A stretch of DNA of 51,135 nt from Enterobacteriaceae bacterium 4M9 (GTDB lineage Bacteria > Pseudomonadota > Gammaproteobacteria > Enterobacterales > Enterobacteriaceae). How positions within the stretch are numbered: position 1 is the stretch's first letter; every line of letters begins with the position of its first letter. Below, one piece after another: positions 1 to 6,951 of this stretch. The stretch is taken from assembly GCA_010092695.1 (NCBI GenBank), contig JAADJJ010000002.1:1-51135 (forward strand). Reading direction: 5' to 3'. The notes under the pieces were generated by a model. It saw only the letters and a program-made list of their open reading frames with translations, searched no databases and was not told the origin of the DNA. A program made the position numbers and the translations under genes.

Positions 1-56
1 ATCCTGAACAAGCCAGAGTGGGCGGATTGAGACGCTGAATTGAAAGGGATTTTTGC

Positions 57-1340
57 TTACTGATTTTGTGCATGGGGCATGAGTGGGGCATTACCTCCAA
101 AGTTTGCATTCAGAATGTCTATTTGATTAGCATTGTTATCGGTCATCCATTTGCCGTAAACGCTGTAAACCATTTGCGCTGATGTGTGGCCCATTTGTGA
201 AGCAATAAAGTTTGGGTTCGCCCCGGCGCTTAATGCCCAGCAAGCAAAAGTATGTCTTGATTCGTAAGCGCGCCTGTGGCGAATTCCAGCACGCTTTAGC
301 ATGCTGTTCCATGTAGCACCAAACGACCCCACGGCATACCAGTCTCCACCTTTTCCGTTTCGTGCAGTTAACCTCGGCACGAACACAAATGTGCACACGT
401 CTTGGCGAGCACGACCATACTCGCGCAAGTGGACATCAATTGCGTGTTGTTGTCCCATGCGTGTATATGACATCTGGCTTTTCAACGCTTCTATCGCCGA
501 CTGAGTGAGGGCGATTGTCCTGACGCCAGCTTCCGTTTTTGGCGGGGTGAAATGACCTTTAATCGCAATATTGCGGCTGACTGTAATTGTCCAGTTTTTC
601 AGATCAATGTCTTCCCATGCTAACGCGCAAATCTCACCATGCCGCAGTCCGGTATTTACCGCCAAAATCCAGAGGTTACGTATTTGTTCTGATGGGCAAG
701 CATTAAGCAATCTGAAATATTCATCGCGCGTGAGCGGATCTGGTTCAGAGCGGCTTTTACGTAATGGGTCAACTCCATCAAATGGCGACTTGATGATATA
801 ACCATTCTGAACCGCAAAGCGAAACATCCCACTAAGACAGCTTAAATAGACGTTTACGGTCCGAACAGTCCTTCCTTTCTTTTCAGACCTGTTTAATTGA
901 TACTTTCCGCATATTTGATAACCAGTTAGTAATTCTTTTCTAAGCAGTAAAATATCTTCATTTGCGATAGCATTAATCGATTTATTACCCCCCATCATTT
1001 CAACGCAAATGTTGATATACGATGTATATCGGTTATGGGCGTTCTGAGTTATTTCCATTCTCTTTAACTCTAACCAACGGCACGCCAGATTTCTGATTGT
1101 TACATCAGGGCGCATAAACCCGAACTTGCGTAAATTCGGTGACTGTGGGAACTGAGTTGGATAGCTGAAAGCACCAGTTTTAATAGAATAACATATTGAT
1201 GTTCTCAGTTCCCCGGCCATCTTCCTGTTCTTTGGTGTATCCGGCACGCCAAGACTCTCGCGAACTCTCACGGCCTGGTAGATGAACCATATACGAAGAG
1301 TACCACCATGGTTCTCTACTCCAGTTGGATATATGGACAT
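57..1340 (-). CDS. int: Tyrosine recombinase (phage integrase)
   Basis: This 427-residue protein is a tyrosine-type integrase that inserts and excises the phage genome at att. The N-terminal ~65 residues look like the short arm-binding domain of this branch, followed by a SAM-like core-binding domain (about 75-185) and a catalytic domain from about 200. Visible catalytic residues are R233 (NTGLRHGE), K268, R362 in YESRHTF, H385 in MGHTS and the likely nucleophile Y395 in VYGKW. The usual first histidine of the HxxR box is a tyrosine (Y359). The start is chosen because GAGGA lies about 8 bases upstream of the ATG. It is the last gene of the leftward operon, next to xis. Confidence 0.97.
   Translation of the reverse strand: MSIYPTGVENHGGTLRIWFIYQAVRVRESLGVPDTPKNRKMAGELRTSICYSIKTGAFSYPTQFPQSPNLRKFGFMRPDVTIRNLACRWLELKRMEITQNAHNRYTSYINICVEMMGGNKSINAIANEDILLLRKELLTGYQICGKYQLNRSEKKGRTVRTVNVYLSCLSGMFRFAVQNGYIIKSPFDGVDPLRKSRSEPDPLTRDEYFRLLNACPSEQIRNLWILAVNTGLRHGEICALAWEDIDLKNWTITVSRNIAIKGHFTPPKTEAGVRTIALTQSAIEALKSQMSYTRMGQQHAIDVHLREYGRARQDVCTFVFVPRLTARNGKGGDWYAVGSFGATWNSMLKRAGIRHRRAYESRHTFACWALSAGANPNFIASQMGHTSAQMVYSVYGKWMTDNNANQIDILNANFGGNAPLMPHAQNQ
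73..90. repeat. Tandem TGGGGCA motif, left edge (possible integrase arm site)
   Basis: TGGGGCATGAGTGGGGCA contains TGGGGCA twice with 11-base spacing, inside the last codons of int. The same arrangement, TGGGGCATGGATGGGGCA, occurs at 51000-51017 at the other edge of the window and differs at two positions. Paired arm-type sites on both sides of the core are normal for lambdoid integrases, so this is a plausible arm-binding site. That reading is inference. Confidence 0.45.
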
Positions 1341-1372
1341 AAAACATCCTCATTGTTGATAAGGAGAGACAT

Positions 1373-1621
1373 TTAAGCAGATTTTTGGCGGGGAATCGCT
1401 GGTCTCTGACGCTCTACCCAAGCGTCAACTTCATGGCGGTTATAGAGGATAGGGGAGTTATCTCTTGGCTGGCAGTCTCCAGAGTAATGCCTGTACTCTC
1501 TCCCCTCCATCCATGATTTTCTTCTAGCCTCTTTGATTGCATTTTTTGTCAGGCCAGTTAATGCAATCAGCAGGTCTTCCGACACCCACTTGTTGGGAGT
1601 GAGTTGAATAAATTCGCTCAT
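1373..1621 (-). CDS. xis: Excisionase, DUF1233 type
   Basis: This small basic protein of 82 residues has the features of the Xis/DUF1233 family: a winged-helix-like DNA-binding fold (LTGLTKNAIKEARRKSW), then WMEGREYRHY and a C-terminal HEVDAWVERQRP helix. It should bend DNA at att and bias the integrase towards excision. It lies 32 bases upstream of int on the same strand, as in other lambdoid phages, and is separated from the genes before it by an intrinsic terminator. Confidence 0.85.
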   Translation of the reverse strand: MSEFIQLTPNKWVSEDLLIALTGLTKNAIKEARRKSWMEGREYRHYSGDCQPRDNSPILYNRHEVDAWVERQRPAIPRQKSA

Positions 1622-1636
1622 AGTTATCTCCGGGCA

Positions 1637-1661
1637 TAAAAAAGGCCCGCATTTGCGAGCC
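1637..1661 (-). terminator. Intrinsic terminator before xis
   Basis: Read leftward, GGCTCGCA pairs with TGCGGGCC (one G-U pair) and the hairpin is followed by TTTTTTAT. It separates antA from xis-int, so int expression from pL should depend on antitermination. Confidence 0.75.
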
Positions 1662-1681
1662 GTAGAAACGGGGTGGGGTAG

Positions 1682-2209
1682 TTAATTGATTTTGATGAGC
1701 AGATGCCGTGGTAACGAAGTAAACGAGTTAGTTCTCCAGCCAAGACCGGCTGAAATATGACAGGCCAGACCTTTGTAGCAGTCATCACGAACGGTCATTT
1801 GCAGCAGTGACTGTGTTACTGCGTCAAAAACGGTGACCGTGGCACAATAGCGGCATGATGAACGCTGCTGTGGTCGCTCGGATTGTTGCTTAAGTTGTTT
1901 TTCGCACTCGATGAAGTAGCGCCGAATCTGTCGCCCTTTCTCGTTTCGTTCAACCATCGCCAACTCTTTGGCTGTATCAAGTGTGAGGTGGTAATCCCTG
2001 CGGCGGCGGCCTACTGTATTTTTTCCAGAATTGGAAAAAACTATAAAGTCTTGATTTTCTATGAATCCATATTCTTCAATGCGGCTTGCCACCCATGCAG
2101 CAAACACTTTGCCAACACCTAAAAACGCATGCAAATCACGGGCATTAACAAGAAGAGCAGGCTCGCTTGAGATAGAGCCGGTGAAAACTGAGATAAGCGC
2201 TGTTGTCAT
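1682..2209 (-). CDS. antA: AntA/AntB-type antirepressor
   Basis: This 175-residue protein has the N-terminal AntA/AntB domain: VNARDLHAFLGVGKVFAAW, then EYGFIENQDFIVF and a DYHLTLDTAKELAMVERNEKG helix with RRYFIECEK. Proteins of this family are phage antirepressors or regulators that act on a repressor. The C-terminal part (about 110-175) is cysteine- and histidine-containing and not recognised. The ATG overlaps the ash stop codon as ATGA, so translation is probably coupled. The ash-antA pair is common in P4-like and lambdoid elements. Confidence 0.85.
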   Translation of the reverse strand: MTTALISVFTGSISSEPALLVNARDLHAFLGVGKVFAAWVASRIEEYGFIENQDFIVFSNSGKNTVGRRRRDYHLTLDTAKELAMVERNEKGRQIRRYFIECEKQLKQQSERPQQRSSCRYCATVTVFDAVTQSLLQMTVRDDCYKGLACHISAGLGWRTNSFTSLPRHLLIKIN

Positions 2210-2496
2210 AACTGGACTCCTTTTTTTTCACTGGAATCCATCACTACCGACGCCAATCGATGGTGATGGGCTGCGCAGGGTTGGCGTAACCGGACAAAAA
2301 AGGAAACCGGCGCATCTTGCGATGCCCCCACGCAGCCCACCATAGATGAGCAAACGCGACGCATAAAAAAACCGCCTTGCGCGGTTATGCGCTTTTTTGT
2401 TATCCAGGACGCCAATCCTGACAACCGATTTTGCGGCTGCCCAGTCATGTTATCCCGCTCATAAAGCATAAGCAACGCTGAGTGATTAATATACAT
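2206..2496 (-). CDS. ash: Ash-family protein (Icd-like)
   Basis: The C-terminal part, with SSMVGCVGAS, QDAPVSFFVRLRQPC and AAHHHRLASVVM, is typical of the Ash family, which is linked in P4-like elements to repressor interference and to Icd-like cell-division inhibition. The start at 2496 is chosen because GAGAGG lies 5 bases upstream of the ATG, giving 96 residues. A second candidate start at 2364 (MRRVCSSMVG) gives 52 residues; its AAGGCGG ribosome binding site is the 3' arm of an intrinsic terminator. A farther GTG at 2556 has no ribosome binding site. Exact function here is unknown. Confidence 0.75.
   Translation of the reverse strand: MYINHSALLMLYERDNMTGQPQNRLSGLASWITKKRITAQGGFFMRRVCSSMVGCVGASQDAPVSFFVRLRQPCAAHHHRLASVVMDSSEKKGVQL
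2364..2386 (-). terminator. Intrinsic terminator inside the ash reading frame
   Basis: Read leftward, AACCGC-GCAAG-GCGGTT is followed by a run of seven T and then directly by ATG CGT CGC. The 3' stem arm doubles as an AAGGCGG ribosome binding site for the short Ash form. Transcription through it would need antitermination. Confidence 0.7.
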
Positions 2497-2571
2497 TGAG
2501 CCTCTCTGTAACTTATTGATTATTAAGTAGAGACGTCCTTGACTTGCCAGGCGCACATAATTTAGTTTTAT

Positions 2572-2628
2572 GTAACCGTTACGTTTTGCAAATAGATTTT
2601 ATAGATCGGTATCAGGTAACCGATCGGT
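2572..2628. promoter_or_regulatory. Palindromes upstream of ash
   Basis: The 144-base gap between ash and the LexA-controlled gene holds GTAACCGTTAC (2572-2582), a GATCGGT...ACCGATC inverted repeat (2604-2625) and the perfect 10-mer ACCGATCGGT (2619-2628). These look like operator sites for an unidentified regulator of the ash-antA unit. No clear promoter hexamers were assigned. Confidence 0.35.
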
Positions 2629-2640
2629 TTAAGCGATCAA

Positions 2641-2910
2641 TTACAGTAAGCGCATCTGCGGGTCATCATCACAATCAACAAACTCGCTACTGCGGGCAAC
2701 AGCTGCGTTATGCGCAATCAGATAGTCAATGCCTGCACTGAGCGAAGTCGGTGTTTCAAACTCCAGCCAGAAGCAATCATCGTAAGCTCTGCCAAGCCAG
2801 TAACCGCCGCCGTAGCATTTTGCGCGCTGCACGAAAACCCATGTTCCAGGACGGATGTAGTCTCGCTGCTCGCCGCGATAGATAATGTCGTAGCCTCTGT
2901 CTCTGCCCAT
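2641..2910 (-). CDS. Hypothetical protein under LexA control, 89 aa
   Basis: I do not recognise this family. The start at 2910 (MGRDRGYD) is chosen because GAGGTG lies 5 bases upstream; a TTG start 12 bases earlier is less likely. The protein is soluble and rich in aromatic residues (GTWVFVQRAKCYGGGYWLGR, DDCFWLEFE), with an acidic DCDDD near the C-terminus. A perfect SOS box lies 15 bases upstream of the ATG and a terminator isolates it from the unit behind, so it is probably expressed as a one-gene SOS-induced transcript. Phage genes under LexA often encode antirepressors or DNA-damage effectors; that is inference here. Confidence 0.65.
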   Translation of the reverse strand: MGRDRGYDIIYRGEQRDYIRPGTWVFVQRAKCYGGGYWLGRAYDDCFWLEFETPTSLSAGIDYLIAHNAAVARSSEFVDCDDDPQMRLL

Positions 2911-2924
2911 AACGCACCTCAAAA

Positions 2925-2944
2925 TACTGTGTATTCATACAGTA
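2925..2944 (-). promoter_or_regulatory. LexA (SOS) box
   Basis: TACTGTGTATTCATACAGTA matches the enterobacterial LexA consensus TACTG-N10-CAGTA at every conserved position, with an AT-rich centre. It is placed just upstream of the 89-residue gene at 2641-2910. Confidence 0.85.
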
Positions 2945-2987
2945 TTAATCTGACGTTTTAGAGAGTCAACAGGAAAAATTGCGGACA

Positions 2988-3011
2988 CAAAAAAGCCGCT
3001 CAGTGGCGGCT
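2988..3011 (-). terminator. Intrinsic terminator after the MucR-like gene
   Basis: Read leftward, AGCCGC-CACTGA-GCGGCT is followed by TTTTTTG. It lies directly after the stop codon of the 370-residue regulator and before the LexA box. Confidence 0.85.
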
Positions 3012-3013
3012 AT

Positions 3014-4126
3014 TTACGGTTTTGATTTGGTTTTGCGGTATGCCTTGCCGGTATCATTTACCGTTTTCATCATCTCGGCCTGGTGCTTTCTGTCATAGTC
3101 TCTCTTGCTGCCTCTGCCTGCACTCCTGGCGGCTTCGGTTGCATCAGCGAGGTGTTCGCAAGTAAGTCTGCCATCAGCCTTTAACCGCTCAATCTTGGCG
3201 CGTTGCGCAGCTCGGTATGCTGTTCCAGCAAGAGGGATTGTTGCAGGTATATTGTGCCGGTCACGATACTCATCTGCTGATAAACCGTGAGCACGGTTGA
3301 TATGTATTGGCAGGAAAGCAAATCTTTTTCCACACTCGAGGCATTCAATTTTTTCATGGTCAATGTATTGCTCGGCCTCTGCACGAGACTTTATGCGGCC
3401 AGCGCCAACTAAGGGTGAATTGCCAGCAGGCTTGACCCTCTTATTCCTGTTCTGTAATAAAGAAATGTCGCTTCCAGATTTAAGCCCATGCCTTGCCAGG
3501 GCTTCCCGGAATGCACTTTTATTTTTATATTCAAGTCTTTTTGCTGCCTCATCAGAGTCAATAATGTCTCCATTGAGAATATAAAATGCGGTTCGCCTAC
3601 CCGGTTTTTTGGGGGCAACAGGAACCAACCCTAACCCCCTCCGATTGCCCTGCAAAATTGTTATGTCATGCCCTGAACGAAAACCATACCTGTGCAACGT
3701 AGCTGCTAACGACTCCGGAGAGCTATACCCAAGAATTTTATATGCCTGGTCAACTGTTGTTTCCTCGCCATTGAGAATGTAGAAGTTTCGCCGCTTTCCT
3801 GCTCGCTTTGCTTTTGCTGAGGGTTTATTAGCTGTGGGGATTGTCATCACGCGCCAAATCATAGCAATGCGAGTGTCTGTCGATAATTTTCGATAATCTT
3901 TAGCGTTCTGCGCTGCGGTATATGAGTATATTGCGCCCTGAGACACTCCAAGGGCTTTTGCTAATGCTGCTTTAGATGGCTTAGATTTATGATATTTTGC
4001 AACACCATTTGCCAGCATATCAATAAAATCACGCTGCCCTAAAGCTATAGCTGTCGTAACTGCGCCAGGCGGCATTCTGTCTCGGACAATTGCAGCGAAC
4101 AGAGCATCAATTTTTTTGTCCTGCAT
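3014..4126 (-). CDS. Ros/MucR-type zinc-finger regulator with duplicated domain
   Basis: The 370-residue product starts at MQDKKIDAL: a GGAG motif lies 7 bases upstream and overlaps the stop of the gene before. In order it has a helix-turn-helix (about 51-73, KAALAKALGVSQGAIYSY), two copies of a ~48-residue unit (about 112-159 and 177-225), each opening with FYILNG and ending in SGxDIxxLQ, and a Ros/MucR-like zinc finger. The finger ligands are C262, C265, H275 and H280, followed by the family hallmark GLSADEYRDRHNIP. The C-terminus is very basic. MucR-type proteins bind AT-rich DNA and regulate transcription. The duplicated FYILNG unit is not a domain I can name. Confidence 0.75.
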   Translation of the reverse strand: MQDKKIDALFAAIVRDRMPPGAVTTAIALGQRDFIDMLANGVAKYHKSKPSKAALAKALGVSQGAIYSYTAAQNAKDYRKLSTDTRIAMIWRVMTIPTANKPSAKAKRAGKRRNFYILNGEETTVDQAYKILGYSSPESLAATLHRYGFRSGHDITILQGNRRGLGLVPVAPKKPGRRTAFYILNGDIIDSDEAAKRLEYKNKSAFREALARHGLKSGSDISLLQNRNKRVKPAGNSPLVGAGRIKSRAEAEQYIDHEKIECLECGKRFAFLPIHINRAHGLSADEYRDRHNIPATIPLAGTAYRAAQRAKIERLKADGRLTCEHLADATEAARSAGRGSKRDYDRKHQAEMMKTVNDTGKAYRKTKSKP

Positions 4127-4130
4127 TGCG

Positions 4131-4520
4131 TCACTCCGAATACTTCCGCGCCACAGCATCCAAATCAGACAAAAATGTCTTCGGGTATACAGCGTTATTA
4201 ACAGCATCAACAGCATGTTGCCGCGCCATTTCGTCACTGTATTCGTATCTGTCCACGATGCCAGTGATAACCTCTGTAGTTACGTCATCCCCCGACACTG
4301 CGTCAGACTCAATAATTGCGATAGCGCGCTGAATTTTCTCTATTTCGACATCCATTGCTGACAGCAAACGACTTGATAATGTTTCTGGAATGTTGCTCTT
4401 ACCGGAAATGAAATTTCTTACCGTTCTGTCGCTAATGCCCAGTGCGCGAGCAAGCGAGGATTGCCAGGAGCTACCATAAACCTCTTCACCTACTTTGCGC
4501 ATTTTTTCTAAATTGTTCAT
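4131..4520 (-). CDS. Helix-turn-helix DNA-binding protein
   Basis: Residues about 18-40 (SWQSSLARALGISDRTVRNFISG) form a clear helix-turn-helix of the Cro/CI-like type. The rest of the 129 residues is helical and may dimerise. The stop codon GAG-TGA overlaps the ribosome binding site of the MucR-like gene, so the two are probably co-translated and functionally linked. A palindrome at 4782-4798, upstream of the operon, is a candidate target. Confidence 0.75.
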   Translation of the reverse strand: MNNLEKMRKVGEEVYGSSWQSSLARALGISDRTVRNFISGKSNIPETLSSRLLSAMDVEIEKIQRAIAIIESDAVSGDDVTTEVITGIVDRYEYSDEMARQHAVDAVNNAVYPKTFLSDLDAVARKYSE

Positions 4521-4536
4521 TGCTAGATACCAGAAA

Positions 4537-4553
4537 CCCCGGCATTTCCGGGG
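4537..4553 (-). terminator. GC hairpin between small gene and HTH gene
   Basis: CCCCGG-AAATG-CCGGGG followed leftward by TTTCTGGT. The T-run is weak, so it may act as an attenuator or mRNA end rather than a strong terminator. Confidence 0.5.
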
Positions 4554-4561
4554 CTTTGAAA

Positions 4562-4720
4562 TTAGATGATGTATTCGCTAACGATGGTGTCTGCTGCTTC
4601 TTTTGTGTCAGCTTCGCGATAAAGGCGCTCGACAATTTCATCTTCTTTATCGAGTTCGATAAGGTCTAAATTGCCATGATTGAACAGGAAAGTTTTAGCA
4701 TCAGCGATAGATTTGAACAT
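4562..4720 (-). CDS. Small acidic hypothetical protein, 52 aa
   Basis: This short frame reads MFKSIADAKTFLFNHGN, then an acidic helix LIELDKEDEIVERLYREAD, and ends in VSEYII. GAGGG lies 8 bases upstream of the ATG, and codon usage matches its neighbours, so it is probably real. It is the first gene of the unit that continues into the HTH and MucR-like genes. Function is unknown. Confidence 0.65.
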   Translation of the reverse strand: MFKSIADAKTFLFNHGNLDLIELDKEDEIVERLYREADTKEAADTIVSEYII

Positions 4721-4781
4721 TCTGAAACCCTCATTTGGTTGTCGGTCGGCCAGTTGCCTTACCGTGTGTAAATAATATCAC

Positions 4782-4798
4782 TTCCTAAAAATTAGGAA
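4782..4798. promoter_or_regulatory. Palindromic operator candidate
   Basis: TTCCTAA-AAA-TTAGGAA is a perfect inverted repeat with 7-base arms in an AT-rich gap upstream of the 52-aa/HTH/MucR-like unit. TATTAT-like -10 sequences lie just downstream on the minus strand. It is probably the operator of a local promoter controlled by one of the two regulators in the unit (inference). Confidence 0.5.
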
Positions 4799-4831
4799 AG
4801 CCATTATTTAATCAATAGCACAAAATGTTCA

Positions 4832-5089
4832 TTACTCTTTCTTGCCGTTCTTCTCTGCCATCTCAGCATATCTCGGGTCACTCGCTCTCGGCAGGCTCAT
4901 GCTCTGTTCGCGGTAGTAACGCACACGCTCCATAAAATATTCCTGATACTGTTCCGGCTGCTCACGCATCACCGCTTCAGCAATCACAGGCATGTTCATG
5001 CGCTCTTTGTAAGCTACGCCGCTTGCTGCTAAATCGACGTTAACTTTATCGCGCTCTTCCTGGCTCTTTGCTGCTATGTTGTGTGACAT
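4832..5089 (-). CDS. Hypothetical phage protein, 85 aa
   Basis: A helical, charged protein (KSQEERDKVNVDLAASG, YKERMNMPVIAEAVMREQP, EYFMERVRYYREQ) with no recognised domain. The ribosome binding site GGGGGA, 6 bases upstream of the ATG, forms the 3' arm of an intrinsic terminator hairpin. Ribosome access may therefore depend on how the hairpin folds. Confidence 0.6.
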   Translation of the reverse strand: MSHNIAAKSQEERDKVNVDLAASGVAYKERMNMPVIAEAVMREQPEQYQEYFMERVRYYREQSMSLPRASDPRYAEMAEKNGKKE

Positions 5090-5090
5090 A

Positions 5091-5115
5091 AAAAATCCCC
5101 CTGGTTGCGGGGGAT
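5091..5115 (-). terminator. Intrinsic terminator fused to a ribosome binding site
   Basis: Read leftward, ATCCCCC-GCAACCA-GGGGGAT is followed by TTTTTATG, where ATG is the start of the 85-residue gene. The same design occurs in the ash gene at 2364. Confidence 0.8.
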
Positions 5116-5139
5116 TATAGGATTTATCGCGGGGTGGTG

Positions 5140-5421
5140 CTATTCGCCATTATGCAACAAACAAAGCGGCACAACTCGCGAGCCGTCTTGCCTTTGCTCT
5201 GCCGCAGCCATTGCCGCTGATTTTGTGATGTATGGTCTGTCCTGATAAAGATTACCACCAGCTACCAGGTATGCGACTGGATGCGCGTCTACGTATAACC
5301 TGGCAAGCAACAGCGCCTCCAGAGTCAATTCGCTTTCTTCATCAAAACCAAACGGCATATCATCCCTGTCATACTCCATCGCGGCGATGGTTTGCTCCAG
5401 CCATTCAACAGTAAGAGTCAT
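5140..5421 (-). CDS. Ea-type accessory protein, 93 aa
   Basis: A small protein with an acidic N-terminal half (WLEQTIAAMEYDRDDMPFGF) and a C-terminal segment with PVAYLVAGG and GSRVVPLCL, a pattern common in small accessory proteins of lambdoid pL operons. Its ATG overlaps the preceding stop as ATGA. Function is unknown. Confidence 0.65.
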   Translation of the reverse strand: MTLTVEWLEQTIAAMEYDRDDMPFGFDEESELTLEALLLARLYVDAHPVAYLVAGGNLYQDRPYITKSAAMAAAEQRQDGSRVVPLCLLHNGE

Positions 5422-5666
5422 AGCGTCATTAACTCCATTTTGCTGATAATTGCTGCGTGCTCCGGGTCATCATCCATAAACATCGCCTCTTCATAGTAAT
5501 TCAGCGCATCACGTACAGTTCTGGTTTCTTCGTCAGTGAAAAAAGCATTGCGATAATCATCTACCAAAATAGCCGTCAGCCTGCCGCCGAGTATTTTGGT
5601 ATTATTGAAATTTACTGTCGGTTCTTCGCCGTCTTCGAACTCAACAACGAACGTAACTTTACCCAT
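5418..5666 (-). CDS. Hypothetical protein, 82 aa
   Basis: Starts at MGKVTFVVEFEDGEEP. AAGGAG lies 8 bases upstream of this ATG, whereas an ATG six bases earlier is too close to it. The protein is acidic with a beta-rich start and a helical end (LNYYEEAMFMDDDPEHAAI). It is part of the overlapping Ea gene chain. Function is unknown. Confidence 0.65.
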   Translation of the reverse strand: MGKVTFVVEFEDGEEPTVNFNNTKILGGRLTAILVDDYRNAFFTDEETRTVRDALNYYEEAMFMDDDPEHAAIISKMELMTL

Positions 5667-5886
5667 CAACATTCTCCTTGCTCACTAACTCATCAACTAT
5701 GCGTTTTGCTTCGGAAAAATCCCAACTCACCCGGTGAGCTATATCGCATGCAGAACTGATAGCGCTGATAATCATGCGGTCACACTCGTTGATGACCATT
5801 TTCATTGATGAATCGCTGTTTTTTTCGAGTATCCTGGCGCGAATAATCTGCCAGTCGTTTTGCATCTCAAGAAGTTGTTTCGACAT
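5659..5886 (-). CDS. Hypothetical helical protein, 75 aa
   Basis: Starts at MSKQLLEMQND, where the ATG overlaps the stop codon of the Ea22-like gene (TGATG). The product is predicted to be mostly helical (NDWQIIRARILEKNSD, SWDFSEAKRIVDELVSKE). No family recognised. Coupled translation with both neighbours is likely. Confidence 0.6.
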   Translation of the reverse strand: MSKQLLEMQNDWQIIRARILEKNSDSSMKMVINECDRMIISAISSACDIAHRVSWDFSEAKRIVDELVSKENVDG

Positions 5887-6494
5887 CACACCACCTCGCA
5901 CTGCATGCCTGCCACCGCCAGCATTTGCAAAATGCTGTCCTTTAGGTAGCAACGCTCTCGAAAATCCTCTCCCTCTGGCCCGCCGTGATAGCAGATATAT
6001 TCGCGGGGCAACCGCACAGTGCGCGCCTCCAGTTCTGCGATGCGATTACGCAAGGCTACAATCTCCATTTCAGCAGCATCGGCATAATGGACGTTCTCAT
6101 GCTCAGGCAGCGGCAGGTCTGGAGTATTCACGCCAAACAGCGCCGCTAGTGCGCGATAGTTTTGCTCGCCGTGATATCGCCCCTTGCAGCGCACAAGCTT
6201 TTCGGCTGCGGTACGGATAGACTCCAGTTCTGTGATGCGCTCCTCAGCCTCGGTCAGTTTCATTTTCATCCGATTGTGACCATCAACGATTTTGCATACC
6301 TCGCGCTGTAGAGTTTCTTCAGACCGTTCCAGCGCTTCACGCAATACGCGCATGCTGACCACTTTCTGAGGTAACTCGCTGACATAATGCAATGGAGTGA
6401 ATAGTTCACGGCGCGCCATGCGAGCCGCTACGATGAGCAGTATGTTTCCTGAGTCGTGTGCTGCTTCACGCAGCGACTGCTTATCTATTGTCAT
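5886..6494 (-). CDS. Ea22-like family protein
   Basis: The 202-residue product starts at MTIDKQSLREAAHDSGN, which is close to the N-terminus of Ea22-like proteins of P22 and lambda early-left operons. It continues with a long coiled coil (about 75-100, TEAEERITELESIRTAAE), a second coil (IVALRNRIAELEAR) and a C-terminal CYHGGPEGEDFRER segment. The start overlaps the previous stop as ATGA. Ea22 proteins are non-essential and of unknown function. Confidence 0.75.
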   Translation of the reverse strand: MTIDKQSLREAAHDSGNILLIVAARMARRELFTPLHYVSELPQKVVSMRVLREALERSEETLQREVCKIVDGHNRMKMKLTEAEERITELESIRTAAEKLVRCKGRYHGEQNYRALAALFGVNTPDLPLPEHENVHYADAAEMEIVALRNRIAELEARTVRLPREYICYHGGPEGEDFRERCYLKDSILQMLAVAGMQCEVV

Positions 6495-6712
6495 GCTGCA
6501 CGCTCCGGTCGTTCCTGCGGCCCTGATAATATTGCGCATTCGTCAGGCTCAATTTCTAAATCGACCCCGTCATATCCGCCGGCAATAACCCATCGCCATG
6601 AGCCATCAGGATAATGATTGATGGTTGCATCAAATACATCTCCGACTCTGACCCCAAATTCTCTCAGAGGCGATTCCAGCGAGTCGTCTTTGGTAATTAT
6701 TATTTTTGCCAT
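6491..6712 (-). CDS. Hypothetical protein, 73 aa
   Basis: A small protein (MAKIIITKDDSLESPLREFG, then a beta-rich VGDVFDATINHYPDGSWRWV and acidic YDGVDLEIEPDECAIL). Its compact beta-rich middle suggests a small barrel, but no family is recognised. It is linked to the Ea22-like gene by an ATGA overlap. Confidence 0.65.
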   Translation of the reverse strand: MAKIIITKDDSLESPLREFGVRVGDVFDATINHYPDGSWRWVIAGGYDGVDLEIEPDECAILSGPQERPERAA

Positions 6713-6743
6713 CTGTCGCCGCCATTATTTGTTACGCTGGTAA

Positions 6744-6950
6744 TCATTGTCCGTCCTCCTGCGCTGCCTGTGGGGTACATACGCCGCGCAATATAAACTC
6801 ACCGTTGTTTAATTTTTTCACCGCCGCAAATGCATCACGACACGCTCGCTCATCATTAAATGTCTGCGTTTGCAATTGCAGGGTCGGCTGCATAGCGTCA
6901 CTCAATGTGACGCCATAGGGGGATGCCATCCAGAAAATTAATACCCACAT
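6744..6950 (-). CDS. Small protein with hydrophobic N-terminus, 68 aa
   Basis: The product begins MWVLIFWMASPYG, a short hydrophobic stretch that could be a membrane anchor or a weak signal sequence. It continues with NDERACRDAFAAVKKLN and ILRGVCTPQAAQ, with two cysteines that could form a disulfide if exported. It starts 2 bases after the stop of the DUF551 gene. Function is unknown. Confidence 0.6.
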   Translation of the reverse strand: MWVLIFWMASPYGVTLSDAMQPTLQLQTQTFNDERACRDAFAAVKKLNNGEFILRGVCTPQAAQEDGQ

Positions 6951-6951
6951 A

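Noticed and set aside
1..56. att core at the left edge
   Set aside because: I compared the first 60 bases with the last 120 and found no shared run long enough to call a core.
2497..2556. GTG start extending ash by 20 residues
   Set aside because: No ribosome binding site lies before it, whereas the ATG at 2496 has GAGAGG at good spacing.
6700..6747. A 15-codon minus-strand frame between the 68- and 73-residue genes
   Set aside because: It has ATGA coupling and a ribosome binding site, but is too short to support as a gene; it may only couple translation.
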